Source: Mesorhizobium sp. LSHC420B00
GTDB taxonomy: Bacteria; Pseudomonadota; Alphaproteobacteria; Rhizobiales; Rhizobiaceae
Length of the DNA stretch: 45,384 nt
Assembly: GCF_000503055.1 (NCBI RefSeq)
Contig: NZ_AYVY01000001.1
Span: 1-45,384, forward strand
Direction: 5' to 3'
The notes beneath the pieces are model-generated. The model did not search any database. It had not been told where the DNA came from and worked only from the letters and a program-made list of their open reading frames with translations. This document shows, piece after piece, positions 23,247 to 33,200 of the stretch (positions within the stretch are counted from its first letter, which is position 1; every line of letters starts with the position of its first letter). The position numbers and the translations under genes are program-made.

Positions 23247-24809
23247 ATGGCCGACAAATCCGAAAAGATGAAAGCGCGGCTGCCGCGCGGCTTTGTCGAC
23301 CGCGGCGCCGACGATCTGCGCGCCGTCGAGAAGATGATGGCGACGATCCGCTCGGTCTTTGAGCTTTACGGTTTCGAGCCGGTCGACCAGCCGCTGATCG
23401 AATACACCGATGCGCTCGGCAAATTCCTGCCCGACCAGGACCGGCCGAACGAGGGCGTGTTCTCGTTCCAGGACGACGACGACCAGTGGCTGTCGCTGCG
23501 CTACGACCTGACCGCGCCAATGGCGCGCTTTGTCGCCGAAAATTTCGAGCGCCTGCCGAAGCCCTATCGCAGCTATCGCTCCGGCTGGGTGTTCCGCAAC
23601 GAGAAGCCCGGTCCCGGCCGATTCCGCCAGTTCATGCAGTTCGATGCCGACACGGTTGGCACGCCGGGCGTCGCCGCCGACGCCGAGATGGCGATGATGA
23701 TGGCCGATGTGATGGAGGCGCTCGGCATCAAGCGCGGCGACTACGTCATCCGCGTCAACAATCGCAAGGTGCTCGACGGCGTGCTGGAGGCGATCGGCCT
23801 TGGCGGCGAGGAGAATGCCGGCCGCCGGCTGCAGGTGCTGCGCGCGATCGACAAGCTGGACAAGTTGGGCGTCGAGGGCGTGCGCCTGCTTTTGGGTGCA
23901 GGGCGCAAGGACGAGAGCGGTGATTTCACCAAAGGTGCCGGGCTGGATAACGCACAAATCGACGTTGTGATCAGCTATTTCACAGTCATGGCGCAGCACG
24001 ATCCCGAAAAAATTGTCCAGACACTGGGATCCATCAACCCCGGTGTCAGCAATCTTGTCGAGGAAAGGAAACTCGAACATCTGGGCATAACGAATGCGCC
24101 GTTTGTCGAGGGCCTTGCAGAGCTGGAGCAGATAAGAACCATGGTCGCACAAAGCGGCTACGGTGAAGACCGCATCCGCATCGACCCCTCCGTCGTGCGT
24201 GGCCTCGAATATTACACCGGCCCGGTCTACGAGGCCGAGCTGCTGGCCGAGATCCCCAATGAGGACGGCCAGATCGTGCGCTTCGGCTCGGTCGGCGGCG
24301 GCGGCCGTTATGACGGCCTCGTCTCGCGCTTCCGCGGCGAGCCGGTGCCGGCGACCGGTTTTTCCATCGGCGTCTCCCGCTTGATGACGGCGCTGAAGAA
24401 CCTCGGCAAGCTCGATACCTCGGATGTCATCGCGCCGGTCGTGGTGCTGACCATGGACAAGGATACGGAAAGCCTCGGCCGCTACCAGAAGATGGTCGCC
24501 GAGCTGCGCGCCGCCGGCATCCGCTCGGAAATGTATCTCGGCGGCGCCGGCATGAAGGCGCAGCTCAAATATGCCGACCGCCGCGGCAGCCCGGTCGCCG
24601 TCATCCAGGGCGGCGACGAGCGCGCCAAGGGCGAGCTGCAGATCAAGGACCTGATCGAAGGCGCGAAGATGTCGGCCGAGATCGCCGACAACGCCGAATG
24701 GCGCGCCGCACGGCCGGCGCAGGTGACCGTGGCGGAAGGCGATCTGGTCGCCGAGGTGAAGAAGATACTGGCGGCGCAGGCGGCCGACCGGGCGAAAGGT
24801 GGCGCGTGA
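23247..24809 (+). CDS. hisS: Histidyl-tRNA synthetase (alphaproteobacterial type)
   Basis: Class II aminoacyl-tRNA synthetase that charges tRNA-His (EC 6.1.1.21), 520 aa, about 90 longer than the enterobacterial form. ATG at 23247. Motif 1 region starts [28 protein letters not shown] at 84-91; motif 2 is [20 protein letters not shown] (110-129), lacking the RxERPQ of most bacteria; the HisA-type motif is [13 protein letters not shown] (328-340); anticodon domain from about 400. This motif 2 is that of the eukaryote-like HisRS known in a group of alphaproteobacteria whose tRNA-His lacks the usual extra G-1. The middle part (residues about 231-291) has strikingly low G+C. Followed by hisZ and hisG. 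Confidence 0.96.
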   Translation: MADKSEKMKARLPRGFVDRGADDLRAVEKMMATIRSVFELYGFEPVDQPLIEYTDALGKFLPDQDRPNEGVFSFQDDDDQWLSLRYDLTAPMARFVAENFERLPKPYRSYRSGWVFRNEKPGPGRFRQFMQFDADTVGTPGVAADAEMAMMMADVMEALGIKRGDYVIRVNNRKVLDGVLEAIGLGGEENAGRRLQVLRAIDKLDKLGVEGVRLLLGAGRKDESGDFTKGAGLDNAQIDVVISYFTVMAQHDPEKIVQTLGSINPGVSNLVEERKLEHLGITNAPFVEGLAELEQIRTMVAQSGYGEDRIRIDPSVVRGLEYYTGPVYEAELLAEIPNEDGQIVRFGSVGGGGRYDGLVSRFRGEPVPATGFSIGVSRLMTALKNLGKLDTSDVIAPVVVLTMDKDTESLGRYQKMVAELRAAGIRSEMYLGGAGMKAQLKYADRRGSPVAVIQGGDERAKGELQIKDLIEGAKMSAEIADNAEWRAARPAQVTVAEGDLVAEVKKILAAQAADRAKGGA

Positions 24810-24810
24810 G

Positions 24811-24968
24811 CACCCCCCTCTGGCCTGCCGGCCATCTCCCCCTCAAGGGGGGAGATTGGCAGCTTCAGCCTCACCGTCTTCTTTCCAACGCTGGAGATTG
24901 GCGAAAGCAGGCGCGATATCCAATCTCCCCCCTTGCGGGGGAGATGGCCGGCAGGCCAGAGGGGGGTG
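24811..24968. repeat. Long inverted intergenic repeat, family 1
   Basis: Starts CACCCCCCTCTGGCCTGCC one base after the hisS stop and ends GGCAGGCCAGAGGGGGGTG at 24968, 20 bp before the hisZ start. Arms of about 49 bases surround a core. Same family as 16573-16729, with GCC in place of GTC in the arm. It creates a false N-terminal extension of the hisZ frame. Confidence 0.88.
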
Positions 24969-24987
24969 CCTCGCGCCCCACATCCCC

Positions 24988-26103
24988 ATGACCTCCCCCG
25001 CCATCGCATCCGACATCGCGACGCTCTTCGCCGCGCGCAACACCCATGCGGTCGAGGTCGCCGTGCTGCAGCCGGCCGATCCGTTCCTCGACATGGCGGG
25101 CGAGGATTTGCGCCGGCGGATTTTCCTCACCGAAAGCGAGACCGGGCAGACGCTTTGCCTGCGGCCGGAATTCACGATTCCGGTCTGCCTCGACCACATT
25201 GCCAGCCAGGCCGGCACGCCGCGCCGCTATTCCTATCTCGGCGAGGTGTTTCGCCAGCGCCGCGAGGGCGGCAACGAATTCTTCCAGGCCGGCATCGAGG
25301 ACCTCGGCGACCGCGACACGGCCGCCGCCGATGCGCGTTCGCTGGCCGATGCGCATGCGCTGCTTTCGCTGGTGCTGCCCGGACGGGAGCTGGCGGTGAC
25401 GCTTGGCGACCAGACCATCTTCGAGGCGGTGCTGGCAGCGCTTGGCCTGCCGCGCGGCTGGCGCATGCGGCTGGCCCGCGCCTTCGGCTCGGCGCCAATG
25501 CTGGAAGCGGCGCTTGCCGACCTCGCCAATCCGCCGCGCAACAGCCAGATCGCCGGCGCGGTGGCAGCGCTTGTCCTCGACGGCGATCTGGAGGCTCTTT
25601 CGGCGCATATCGCCGGCGGCATGGAAGAGGCCGGCCTGTCGGCAACGGCCGGGCGTTCGCCGTCCGAGATTGCGCGGCGGCTGATCGAGAAAGCCGAACT
25701 GCGCAGCGTCCGGCTGTCGAACGAGGCATTTGCGGCTTTGAAGGGTTTCCTGGCGATCGACGTGCCGCTAGATAGCGCCGCCGGGGCGCTCGCAAGTTTT
25801 GCCGCCGATGCCGGGCTTTCGCTGGGAACTGCGCTGGAGAATTTTGCCGCCCGCGCCGCGGCCATCGAAAGCCTCGGTCTGCCGATGTCTGAAATCAGCT
25901 ACGATGCCGCCTTCGGCCGCCCGCTCGATTATTACACTGGCCTCGTCTTCGAGGTCGCGGCGCAAGGCGGCGACCGGCCGCTGGCCGGTGGTGGCCGCTA
26001 CGACCGGCTGCTGACGCTGCTCGGCGCCAAGACGCCGATCCCCGGCGTCGGTTTTTCTGTCTGGCTCGACCGCATCGAGGCGCTGCGGGAGACAGCGCCA
26101 TGA
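24988..26103 (+). CDS. hisZ: ATP phosphoribosyltransferase regulatory subunit HisZ
   Basis: HisRS-like protein without aminoacylation role that binds the short HisG to make the active, histidine-regulated ATP phosphoribosyltransferase. 371 aa from the ATG at 24988 ([20 protein letters not shown]); upstream codons are repeat sequence. HisRS-like features: [33 protein letters not shown] (motif 2-like), [19 protein letters not shown] and [13 protein letters not shown]. It keeps the class II core but lacks the HisRS C-terminal anticodon domain. The stop overlaps the hisG start by four bases (ATGA), in keeping with equal production of the two subunits. Confidence 0.94.
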   Translation: MTSPAIASDIATLFAARNTHAVEVAVLQPADPFLDMAGEDLRRRIFLTESETGQTLCLRPEFTIPVCLDHIASQAGTPRRYSYLGEVFRQRREGGNEFFQAGIEDLGDRDTAAADARSLADAHALLSLVLPGRELAVTLGDQTIFEAVLAALGLPRGWRMRLARAFGSAPMLEAALADLANPPRNSQIAGAVAALVLDGDLEALSAHIAGGMEEAGLSATAGRSPSEIARRLIEKAELRSVRLSNEAFAALKGFLAIDVPLDSAAGALASFAADAGLSLGTALENFAARAAAIESLGLPMSEISYDAAFGRPLDYYTGLVFEVAAQGGDRPLAGGGRYDRLLTLLGAKTPIPGVGFSVWLDRIEALRETAP

Positions 26104-26801
26104 TCACGCTGGCGATCCCATCGAAGGGCCGGCTCAAGGAGCAGGCGCTGGAGGTGCTGGCCAAGGCCGGGCTTGCCGTCAGCCTGCCCGGCGACGAGCG
26201 CAAATACCGCGCCCGCATCGATGGCCTGGACAGCGTCGAGATAGCCTTCCTGTCGGCTTCCGAGATCGCAGGCGAAATCGGCCAGGGCTCGGTCGATCTC
26301 GGCATCACCGGCGAGGACCTGCTGCGCGAAAACCTCGCCGACTGCGAGGCACGCGCCGAAATCATCGCCCGCCTCGGTTTCGGCAATGCCGACGTCGTCG
26401 TCGCCGTGCCCGACATCTGGCTCGACGTCGACACCATGGCCGACCTCGACGACGTCGCCGCCGATTTTCGCCAGCGCCATGGCCGGCGGCTCAGGATCGC
26501 CACCAAATACTGGCGCCTGACCCAGCAATTCTTTTCGCAAAAGCACGGCATCCAGGTCTACCGCATCGTCGAAAGCCTCGGCGCCACCGAAGGCGCGCCG
26601 GCGGCCGGATTGGCCGACATCGTCGTCGACATCACCACGTCAGGCGCGACGCTGCGCGCCAACCATCTCAAGGTGCTCGCCGACGGCGTGATCCTGCGCT
26701 CGCAGGCCTGTCTCGTGGCGTCGCGGAAGATGCGCGCTCCGGCCGACGAGGCGATCTTGCGCGATATTGCGGCCAGGATGGCGTCGGTGAACTCGAGTTG
26801 A
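26100..26801 (+). CDS. hisG: ATP phosphoribosyltransferase HisG, short form
   Basis: First enzyme of histidine synthesis: joins ATP and PRPP to phosphoribosyl-ATP (EC 2.4.2.17). 233 aa, the short form that lacks the C-terminal regulatory domain and needs HisZ, whose gene overlaps by four bases. Visible: [17 protein letters not shown] at the start, [29 protein letters not shown], and the PRPP-loop-like stretch [18 protein letters not shown]. Feedback control by histidine should act through HisZ (known for the family). Confidence 0.96.
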   Translation: MITLAIPSKGRLKEQALEVLAKAGLAVSLPGDERKYRARIDGLDSVEIAFLSASEIAGEIGQGSVDLGITGEDLLRENLADCEARAEIIARLGFGNADVVVAVPDIWLDVDTMADLDDVAADFRQRHGRRLRIATKYWRLTQQFFSQKHGIQVYRIVESLGATEGAPAAGLADIVVDITTSGATLRANHLKVLADGVILRSQACLVASRKMRAPADEAILRDIAARMASVNSS

Positions 26802-26833
26802 CGATTGCGGAGCAGGCGCCGTCGGCCAAGCTG

Positions 26834-27011
26834 CCAATCTCCCTCCTTGCGGGGGAGATGGCCGGCAGGCCAGAGGGGGGTGCTGTCCCGCCGACCTGTC
26901 AGCCAATCGGAGCCTCATCCGTTCCCGGTTGGGGGTGCTGAAGTCGAACTTGGCGATCCTTCGCCCCCCCTCTGCCCTGCCGGGCATCTCACCCGCAAGG
27001 GGGGAGATCGG
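26834..27011. repeat. Everted pair of family 1 repeat arms
   Basis: A right-type arm (26834-26882, ending GGCCAGAGGGGGGTG) comes first and a left-type arm (26962-27011, starting CGCCCCCCCTCTGCCCTGCC) second, with about 80 bases between. In the other two copies the order is opposite. The arms are in the gap after hisG. The remaining 27012-27298 contains the candidate promoter below and no gene that I can support. Confidence 0.75.
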
Positions 27012-27109
27012 ATATCGCCTCGGCCTTTGCCAACCACTAACGTTGGATCCAGCGGTCTAGCCGTGGCACCGACCCGAAGCGATTTTCCTGATGTACAGCA
27101 ATTTTGTTC

Positions 27110-27138
27110 TTGCTTTGTGCCGGCAGCTATGCTACTAA
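27110..27138 (+). promoter_or_regulatory. Candidate promoter of acyl-CoA ligase gene
   Basis: TTGCTT (27110-27115), 17 bases and TACTAA (27133-27138) lie in a locally AT-richer stretch 160 bp before the ligase start. Both boxes are only moderate matches to sigma-70. Confidence 0.3.
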
Positions 27139-27298
27139 TCTCGCTATGGTGCCAATTGGCCCCGAACACCCGCCCGTCGAGGCGGTTTTTTTGTTTTCGG
27201 CCCTGACAGGGCGAGTTCCAACCCCAGCCCTATCATCGACGGGATTTCCACCACCCCGCCGGGCTGATAGGCTCGGCCTGTCTGCGGAGGACACGGCG

Positions 27299-29065
<1,767 letters not shown>

Positions 29066-29094
29066 GCGCGCGCTTCAGGCTTTCGCAGGGTTCG

Positions 29095-29148
29095 CAGAAG
29101 GGGCTTGCCCAGAAGGGACCTGCAACACGGCTTGCGGAAGGGGCTTGG
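29095..29148 (+). repeat. Three 14-bp direct repeats before antiporter gene
   Basis: CAGAAGGGGCTTGC (29095-29108), CAGAAGGGACCTGC (29110-29123) and CGGAAGGGGCTTGG (29135-29148). The last one carries the ribosome-binding site of the antiporter gene. The core GAAGGGGCTTGC recurs at 33816 and 36247. Confidence 0.6.
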
Positions 29149-29149
29149 A

Positions 29150-30253
29150 ATGAGTGGTTTCGCAAGATCGGCGGTTTCCTACGGCATGCCGTTGGCCGCC
29201 CTGGCGATGGCTGTCGCGGTCAGGGCCAGCGGGGTGTCGGTGGACGAAGGGTCGCTTGGCACCAGGATATTTATCGGCGCGCTTTCGAGCGCGATCATGT
29301 TCACCACCATTTTCGTCGTGCTCGACCACGCCGAGGCGGTGGCCCGGCGGGTAGGCGAGCCGTACGGCACGTTGGTGCTGACCATCGCCGTGACGGCAAT
29401 CGAAGTGTCGATCATCGTTTCCATCATGCTGCACGGAGCCAACAACCCGACGCTTGCACGCGAATCCGTCTTCTCGACGGTGATGATCACGTCGACCGGC
29501 GTTGTCGGCATGTGTCTGACATTTGGCGGCTGGCGTCATCGCAAGCAGGCAATCGTCCGCCAAGGGACCAGCGCCTATCTGGCGGTGCTGGTCGCACTGA
29601 GCGTCACGACGCTCATTCTGCCGACCTACACGCGAACCACCGATCCCGGCACCTTCTCGGCCGCCCAACTCGGCTTCGTCAGCGTGCTTTCAGTGCTGCT
29701 CTATGCGGGTTTTCTGTTCGCGCAGACTGTCCGCCACCGGGATGATTTCATCGACGGACAAGCGCATGGCGCCGCAGTGCCAGCCGACGCCCACGAAAGC
29801 ATTGCCGCTAGTGCTCTGCTCCTGCTGATCGGGCTGATCGGCATCGTCATGCTGGCCGAGCAGGTCGCCGCCAGCGTCGAGGATGCGCTCGTCGCCTATC
29901 AGGTGCCCCAGGCCGACGCCATTGTCGGCGCGATGATCGCCGGGCTGGTCTTGATGCCGGAGGCGATCTCGGCGGTTCGCGCCGCCCTCAACAACGAGCT
30001 GCAGCGCGGCCTGAACGTCGCCATGGGTTCGGCCTGCGCCACAATCGGCCTGACAATACCGGGCATCGCCGCCGCCAGCCTGCTGACCGGAAGAGGCCTG
30101 ACCCTGGGCCTGCCGGCGACCGACGTGGTGCTTTTGGTCCTGGCGCTCTTCATCTGCAATGTGAGCTTTAGCACCGAGAGGACGACGTTCCTGACCGGGC
30201 TGGTGCATCTGGTGGTGTTTTGCACGTATGTGTTTTTGATATTTGTGCCGTGA
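29150..30253 (+). CDS. ChaA-type Ca2+(Na+)/H+ antiporter
   Basis: Inner-membrane cation/proton exchanger of the CaCA family, 367 aa, about eleven membrane helices. ATG at 29150 after GGAAGGGG; the earlier in-frame start at 29105 lacks hydrophobic continuity. The two inverted alpha-repeats are seen: GTLVLTIAVTAIEVSIIVSI (first acidic ion-binding helix) and GLVLMPEAISAVRAALNNEL with QRGLNVAMGSACATIGLTIP (second). This is the ChaA/Cax layout. Family members export Ca2+ or Na+/K+ in exchange for protons at high pH; which ion is used here is not visible. Three imperfect copies of a 14-base motif lie just upstream (29095-29148). Confidence 0.92.
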   Translation: MSGFARSAVSYGMPLAALAMAVAVRASGVSVDEGSLGTRIFIGALSSAIMFTTIFVVLDHAEAVARRVGEPYGTLVLTIAVTAIEVSIIVSIMLHGANNPTLARESVFSTVMITSTGVVGMCLTFGGWRHRKQAIVRQGTSAYLAVLVALSVTTLILPTYTRTTDPGTFSAAQLGFVSVLSVLLYAGFLFAQTVRHRDDFIDGQAHGAAVPADAHESIAASALLLLIGLIGIVMLAEQVAASVEDALVAYQVPQADAIVGAMIAGLVLMPEAISAVRAALNNELQRGLNVAMGSACATIGLTIPGIAAASLLTGRGLTLGLPATDVVLLVLALFICNVSFSTERTTFLTGLVHLVVFCTYVFLIFVP

Positions 30254-30398
30254 GGGTGGGGGGAGGTGGGCGGTCAGAGGCGGATAGGTTAGGAAAACTG
30301 CTTGAACGTCTCAATATGGGCCGGTGGCGGTCTGTCCGCTCTTGGTCACCGCTTCTCGAAAGCAGACATCGGTGTGCGGTGCGTCGACGGCTCATTTG

Positions 30399-30506
30399 TG
30401 GCGGCAAGCCGTGCAAGACGAGCGTCGGTTGACCATCGGGATCACCACCCTGCAGCGCGTGAAAGGTGCAGTGTGGCAGGTCGAAGGTGACGTGTTCGAA
30501 CTCCAT
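30399..30506 (-). pseudogene. Alpha/beta-hydrolase gene remnant (N-terminal 36 codons)
   Basis: From the ATG at 30504-30506, with GGAG upstream, the reverse strand reads MEFEHVTFDLPHCTFHALQG and then DPDGQPTLVLHGLPP, a good start for an alpha/beta-hydrolase (oxyanion HGxP motif, which in intact proteins is near residue 30-40). After this the frame goes on as Arg/Pro-rich nonsense and no further hydrolase motif (GxSxG, catalytic His) follows in any frame. So only the 5' end of the gene is left, probably after a deletion. The 475-bp stretch 30254-30728 otherwise holds nothing that I can support. Confidence 0.6.
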
Positions 30507-30728
30507 GTGTGTCAGGCTTCTCCAAGAGCGGTCGGACGAGCGATCCTGATGCTGGCCTCGGTGTCTCTGGTTTTGGACATGTGCGTCTCCTCAGGCGCCG
30601 GGTGTACTGCGTCAGCCGGCAGTCGGTTTCCGTGACACCGGCCCGCAACCTTCAGAATATGATAGCTCGCGGCAAGGAAGCCGGTGCTGGTTTATCAGAA
30701 GGCCCCGCAGGCGGCAGCGGCGGAATAG

Positions 30729-31202
30729 TCAGAGCCAGCGGCGAACCTCGGCCTTGTAGCGGCGGTAGTCGTCGCCGAACTTCGCTTCGAGATAGCGCTC
30801 CTCGCGGGCGATCACCTGCGTCTGGATCGCGATCAGCACCAACGGGAGCAAGGCGAAGGCGATCGGCCCGTCGAAGCCGATCGCAAGGCCGGAATAGATA
30901 AGCGCCATGCCGAGATACATGGGATTGCGGGTCCACCGATAAGGACCGGTCGTTGCGATGAGGGTCGTTGGCTGCGACGGCGGAACGTTGGTGCCCAGCC
31001 GCCGGAACAGCCCCGCCGCCGCAAGCATCATCGCCGCGCCGGCAACGAACAGCAGCGCGCCCGTCGCGACCAGCAACCGCCAGTCGATGCCGAAAGAGCG
31101 CAGGGTGACGAACCGCTCCGCCGCCAGCCCCAACAGCAGCGCTCCTAGATAGACGAAGGGCGGAGGGAAGCGCACACCCGCGCTGTCCGGTTCGACGGCC
31201 AT
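30729..31202 (-). CDS. Isoprenylcysteine carboxyl methyltransferase-family membrane protein
   Basis: Integral membrane methyltransferase-like protein, 157 aa. Of the clustered possible starts the ATG at 31200-31202 (MAVEPDSAG) is best: GGAG lies six bases before it. Four hydrophobic segments, then the family core TTGPYRWTRNPMYLGMALIY (SAM-binding signature RNPMYLG) and the C-terminal EERYLEAKFGDDYRRYKAEV, which matches the ICMT/PEMT/NnrU-type proteins with ExxL...YxxY. In bacteria the substrates of most such proteins are unknown. Lies 21 bp after the flavoprotein gene on the same strand, so both are made from one mRNA under the divergent TetR protein. Confidence 0.88.
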   Translation of the reverse strand: MAVEPDSAGVRFPPPFVYLGALLLGLAAERFVTLRSFGIDWRLLVATGALLFVAGAAMMLAAAGLFRRLGTNVPPSQPTTLIATTGPYRWTRNPMYLGMALIYSGLAIGFDGPIAFALLPLVLIAIQTQVIAREERYLEAKFGDDYRRYKAEVRRWL

Positions 31203-31223
31203 GCTCATCTCCAATCTGTGCTC

Positions 31224-32117
31224 TCAAACAAGCATCGACTGCTGGGCTGAGATACCCGCCGTCGCGCCCTGCGATATTGCTGTGGTGACCGAAGCCATGG
31301 CTGGGTTTGCAAGATCGCCGGCGGCGTACATGCCGGGTATGCTGGTTTCGCGGCGCTCGTCGGCCTTCAGGGCGATGCCGAGGGGCGTATTGACCGTGGC
31401 GAGTCCCAGTGATTCATGCAGGCTTGCGGACGGCTTGTTGCGCGGATGCGCGAACAAGATATCGACTGCGACATCGGGGGCGGTATCGAGCTTGACGGTG
31501 GCATTGTGGCCCCTGTGGCGGGCGATTTCGGTGATCCGGCCATCAACGACAGGTATGTTGCGGCGCGCCAGATCGGCCCGGATATCGGGTGCAATGTCGT
31601 GACCATCGGCGAAGACCGTCAACGTGTCGGTCCAGTCGTGGTACAGCCTGACATAATTGTGCGACGGCGGGCCGGACCAGACGAGGCCCCAATGCTGGCC
31701 GGCGACTTCAAAGCCATCGCAATAGGGGCAGGGTACGATGGACGTGCCCCAGCCTTCGGCAAAGCCCGGAACATCAGGCATCTGGTCGGCAACGCCATAG
31801 CTCAGGATCAGTCGCAGCGCCCCAAGGCTTTCGCCAGCGCCAGTGAGGACAGAGAAATCGTCGATGGCGCCGGAGACCCTGTCGGCCCGGGCATTGACCA
31901 GCCTGATCGTGGGATAGCGCGCCAGCTGCTGCCGCGCTTCGGCCAGGATGTCCAGCGGTGGCTTGTGATCGTGGCCGAGCAGACCATGCGAGTGGCCGGC
32001 GAAGCGGTTGCGCGGCAGGCCGGTATCGAGAACGGTGACCTTGCGGCGGGCACGGCCGAGCTGCAGGGCGGCGGCGAGACCGGCAAAGCTGCCGCCGATG
32101 ATGATGACGTCATCCAT
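31224..32117 (-). CDS. Thioredoxin reductase-like FAD oxidoreductase
   Basis: Flavoprotein disulfide oxidoreductase, 297 aa from the ATG at 32115-32117 (GGAG nine bases upstream). FAD-binding: VIIIGGSFAGLAAALQLGRA at the N terminus and GMYAAGDLANPAMASVTTAI near the C terminus. Redox pair: CPYCDGFE, as in thioredoxin reductase and in the GliT-type dithiol oxidases. The second nucleotide-binding motif, where thioredoxin reductases have GxGxxA, reads SGPPSHN here, so NADPH binding may be lost or changed. Together with the methyltransferase-like membrane protein downstream and a divergent TetR gene this forms a small regulated unit. Substrate unknown; a small-molecule dithiol or a thioredoxin are both possible. 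Confidence 0.9.
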   Translation of the reverse strand: MDDVIIIGGSFAGLAAALQLGRARRKVTVLDTGLPRNRFAGHSHGLLGHDHKPPLDILAEARQQLARYPTIRLVNARADRVSGAIDDFSVLTGAGESLGALRLILSYGVADQMPDVPGFAEGWGTSIVPCPYCDGFEVAGQHWGLVWSGPPSHNYVRLYHDWTDTLTVFADGHDIAPDIRADLARRNIPVVDGRITEIARHRGHNATVKLDTAPDVAVDILFAHPRNKPSASLHESLGLATVNTPLGIALKADERRETSIPGMYAAGDLANPAMASVTTAISQGATAGISAQQSMLV

Positions 32118-32185
32118 GGTGATGGGCTCCGTATGTGGATGAGGGGTTGGTTTGGGCCTGGCTTGCACATTTTTGACACTGCGTG

Positions 32186-32211
32186 GTATCGTAATTCAAG
32201 AATTATGATAC
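32186..32211. promoter_or_regulatory. 26-bp palindrome, TetR operator
   Basis: GTATCGTAATTC (32186-32197) and GAATTATGATAC (32200-32211) are inverted copies with 11 of 12 positions matching, around AA. It lies between the divergent TetR gene (start 32232) and the flavoprotein gene (start 32117) and covers the -10 box and spacer of the latter's promoter. Size and place fit a TetR-dimer operator. An ATG at 32205, in frame with the TetR gene, lies inside it and is therefore an unlikely start. Confidence 0.72.
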
Positions 32212-32217
32212 TGTCAA
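32188..32217 (-). promoter_or_regulatory. Promoter of flavoprotein-methyltransferase operon
   Basis: Minus strand: TTGACA (32212-32217, a perfect -35), an 18-base spacer, TACGAT (32188-32193). The start would be near 32181, about 64 bases before the flavoprotein ATG. The TetR palindrome overlaps the spacer and -10 box, which suggests simple repression. Confidence 0.65.
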
Positions 32218-32231
32218 GGACTGGAATTGTC

Positions 32232-32879
32232 GTGACCGAAAACAGCCAGGGCCGGCGCGGCCGGCCCGCCAATGAGGCGCTTGGCCAAACGATAGTCGAC
32301 GCCGCGTGCGAACTCTTTGAGGAATTGGGTTTTCATGCGACGACATTGGACAAGGTCGCCCAGCGAGCGAAGATATCCAAGCTCAGCATCTATCGGCACT
32401 TCGAGAACAAGGAGGCGCTGTTCAGCGCGGCCATCGCGGCCCGCTGCCATCAGTTTGCACCACAGGCCCTTTTTGAAGGCGTCGACGGTTCGGCCGAAGA
32501 TCAGCTCATGGCGGTGGGATCATCCCTGCTTCGCACGCTGTTGAACCCGGACGTCCGCAGTGTCGAAGCCATGATCATGGCCGACAAGACGAATCAAAAG
32601 TCGTTAAGCAAGCTCCATTACGAAGCCGGCCCCGCCCATGTCATCGCCCAAATCGAGGCCCTGTTGCGTCAGTTGCACGCGAAGGCGGTTCTGAACGTGA
32701 CCGACCCTCTCCGGTCCGCCCGCTTGTTTGCCGCGCTTATCAAAGGATCCGATCTCCTGATTATCGCACGCTTCGATGAGGCGAGAGCAGAGGACGACAA
32801 CGAAATCGAATCCTATTGCCGGTCGGCCGTCGCCATGTTCATCGCCGCGCACGGTGGCAACGACCACCCGGGCGGATAG
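32232..32879 (+). CDS. TetR-family transcriptional regulator
   Basis: TetR-type repressor of 215 aa. I take the GTG at 32232 (protein VTENSQGRRGRPANEALGQT) as start; the upstream ATG at 32205 lies inside the operator palindrome. The N-terminal helix-turn-helix is complete: IVDAACELFEELGFHATTLD and KVAQRAKISKLSIYRHFENK, ending with the usual KEALF. The C-terminal ligand domain begins near residue 75 (AEDQLMAVGSSLLRTLLN) and resembles AefR/TetR_C types. It is divergent from the flavoprotein operon with a 26-bp palindrome between the starts. Probably represses both itself and that operon; the inducer is unknown. Confidence 0.92.
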   Translation: MTENSQGRRGRPANEALGQTIVDAACELFEELGFHATTLDKVAQRAKISKLSIYRHFENKEALFSAAIAARCHQFAPQALFEGVDGSAEDQLMAVGSSLLRTLLNPDVRSVEAMIMADKTNQKSLSKLHYEAGPAHVIAQIEALLRQLHAKAVLNVTDPLRSARLFAALIKGSDLLIIARFDEARAEDDNEIESYCRSAVAMFIAAHGGNDHPGG

Positions 32880-32894
32880 CCTAGGAGTACTTGC

Positions 32895-33005
32895 ATGATA
32901 TTTGGGATGCTCGCATTGACATCAACGCGACTATTATCGTTGGGCAGCGGGCTGACCGGCGGAGTAACCGCTACCACCCCATTCGAGGCCTTAGTGCCGG
33001 CTTAG
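32895..33005 (+). CDS. Possible 36-aa ORF after TetR gene
   Basis: ATG at 32895 with TAGGAG (32882-32887) at good spacing, 15 bp after the TetR stop; translation begins MIFGMLALTSTRLLSLGSGL and ends in ALVPA. It has a mildly hydrophobic start and no recognised family. It may be a real small gene or the leftover 5' end of a lost gene. The rest of 33006-33200 holds the dispersed 63-bp repeat and no other gene. Confidence 0.25.
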   Translation: MIFGMLALTSTRLLSLGSGLTGGVTATTPFEALVPA

Positions 33006-33015
33006 CAGACCGTCA

Positions 33016-33078
33016 GCTTTCGGGAAGCTGCAATGGTGGTCTGAACGGCAAAAATGCGGCGCAAAGCAGCCATTCAGG
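33016..33078 (+). repeat. 63-bp dispersed repeat, copy A
   Basis: GCTTTCGGGA, 18 variable bases, AACGGC, four variable bases, then 25 bases starting ATGCGGCGCAAAGCAGCC and ending in CATTCAGG. Copy B at 36126-36188 has the same blocks with exactly the same spacing. The conserved ends and variable middle suggest a diverged member of a repeat family or a structured element. Confidence 0.75.
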
Positions 33079-33200
33079 ATTTGCCGGACCTTGTTGCGGA
33101 GCCGCCATGGTGCAGATCGCGGAACTCTAACCCTAGCGGAACCAACCGCCACGCAGCCGATTAACCGGCATGGAGCTCCAAACCACCCAAGGGCCACCCC

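Noticed and set aside
31416..32231. N-terminal extension of the TetR gene
   Set aside because: It runs antisense through the flavoprotein gene and through the operator; TetR similarity begins after 32232.
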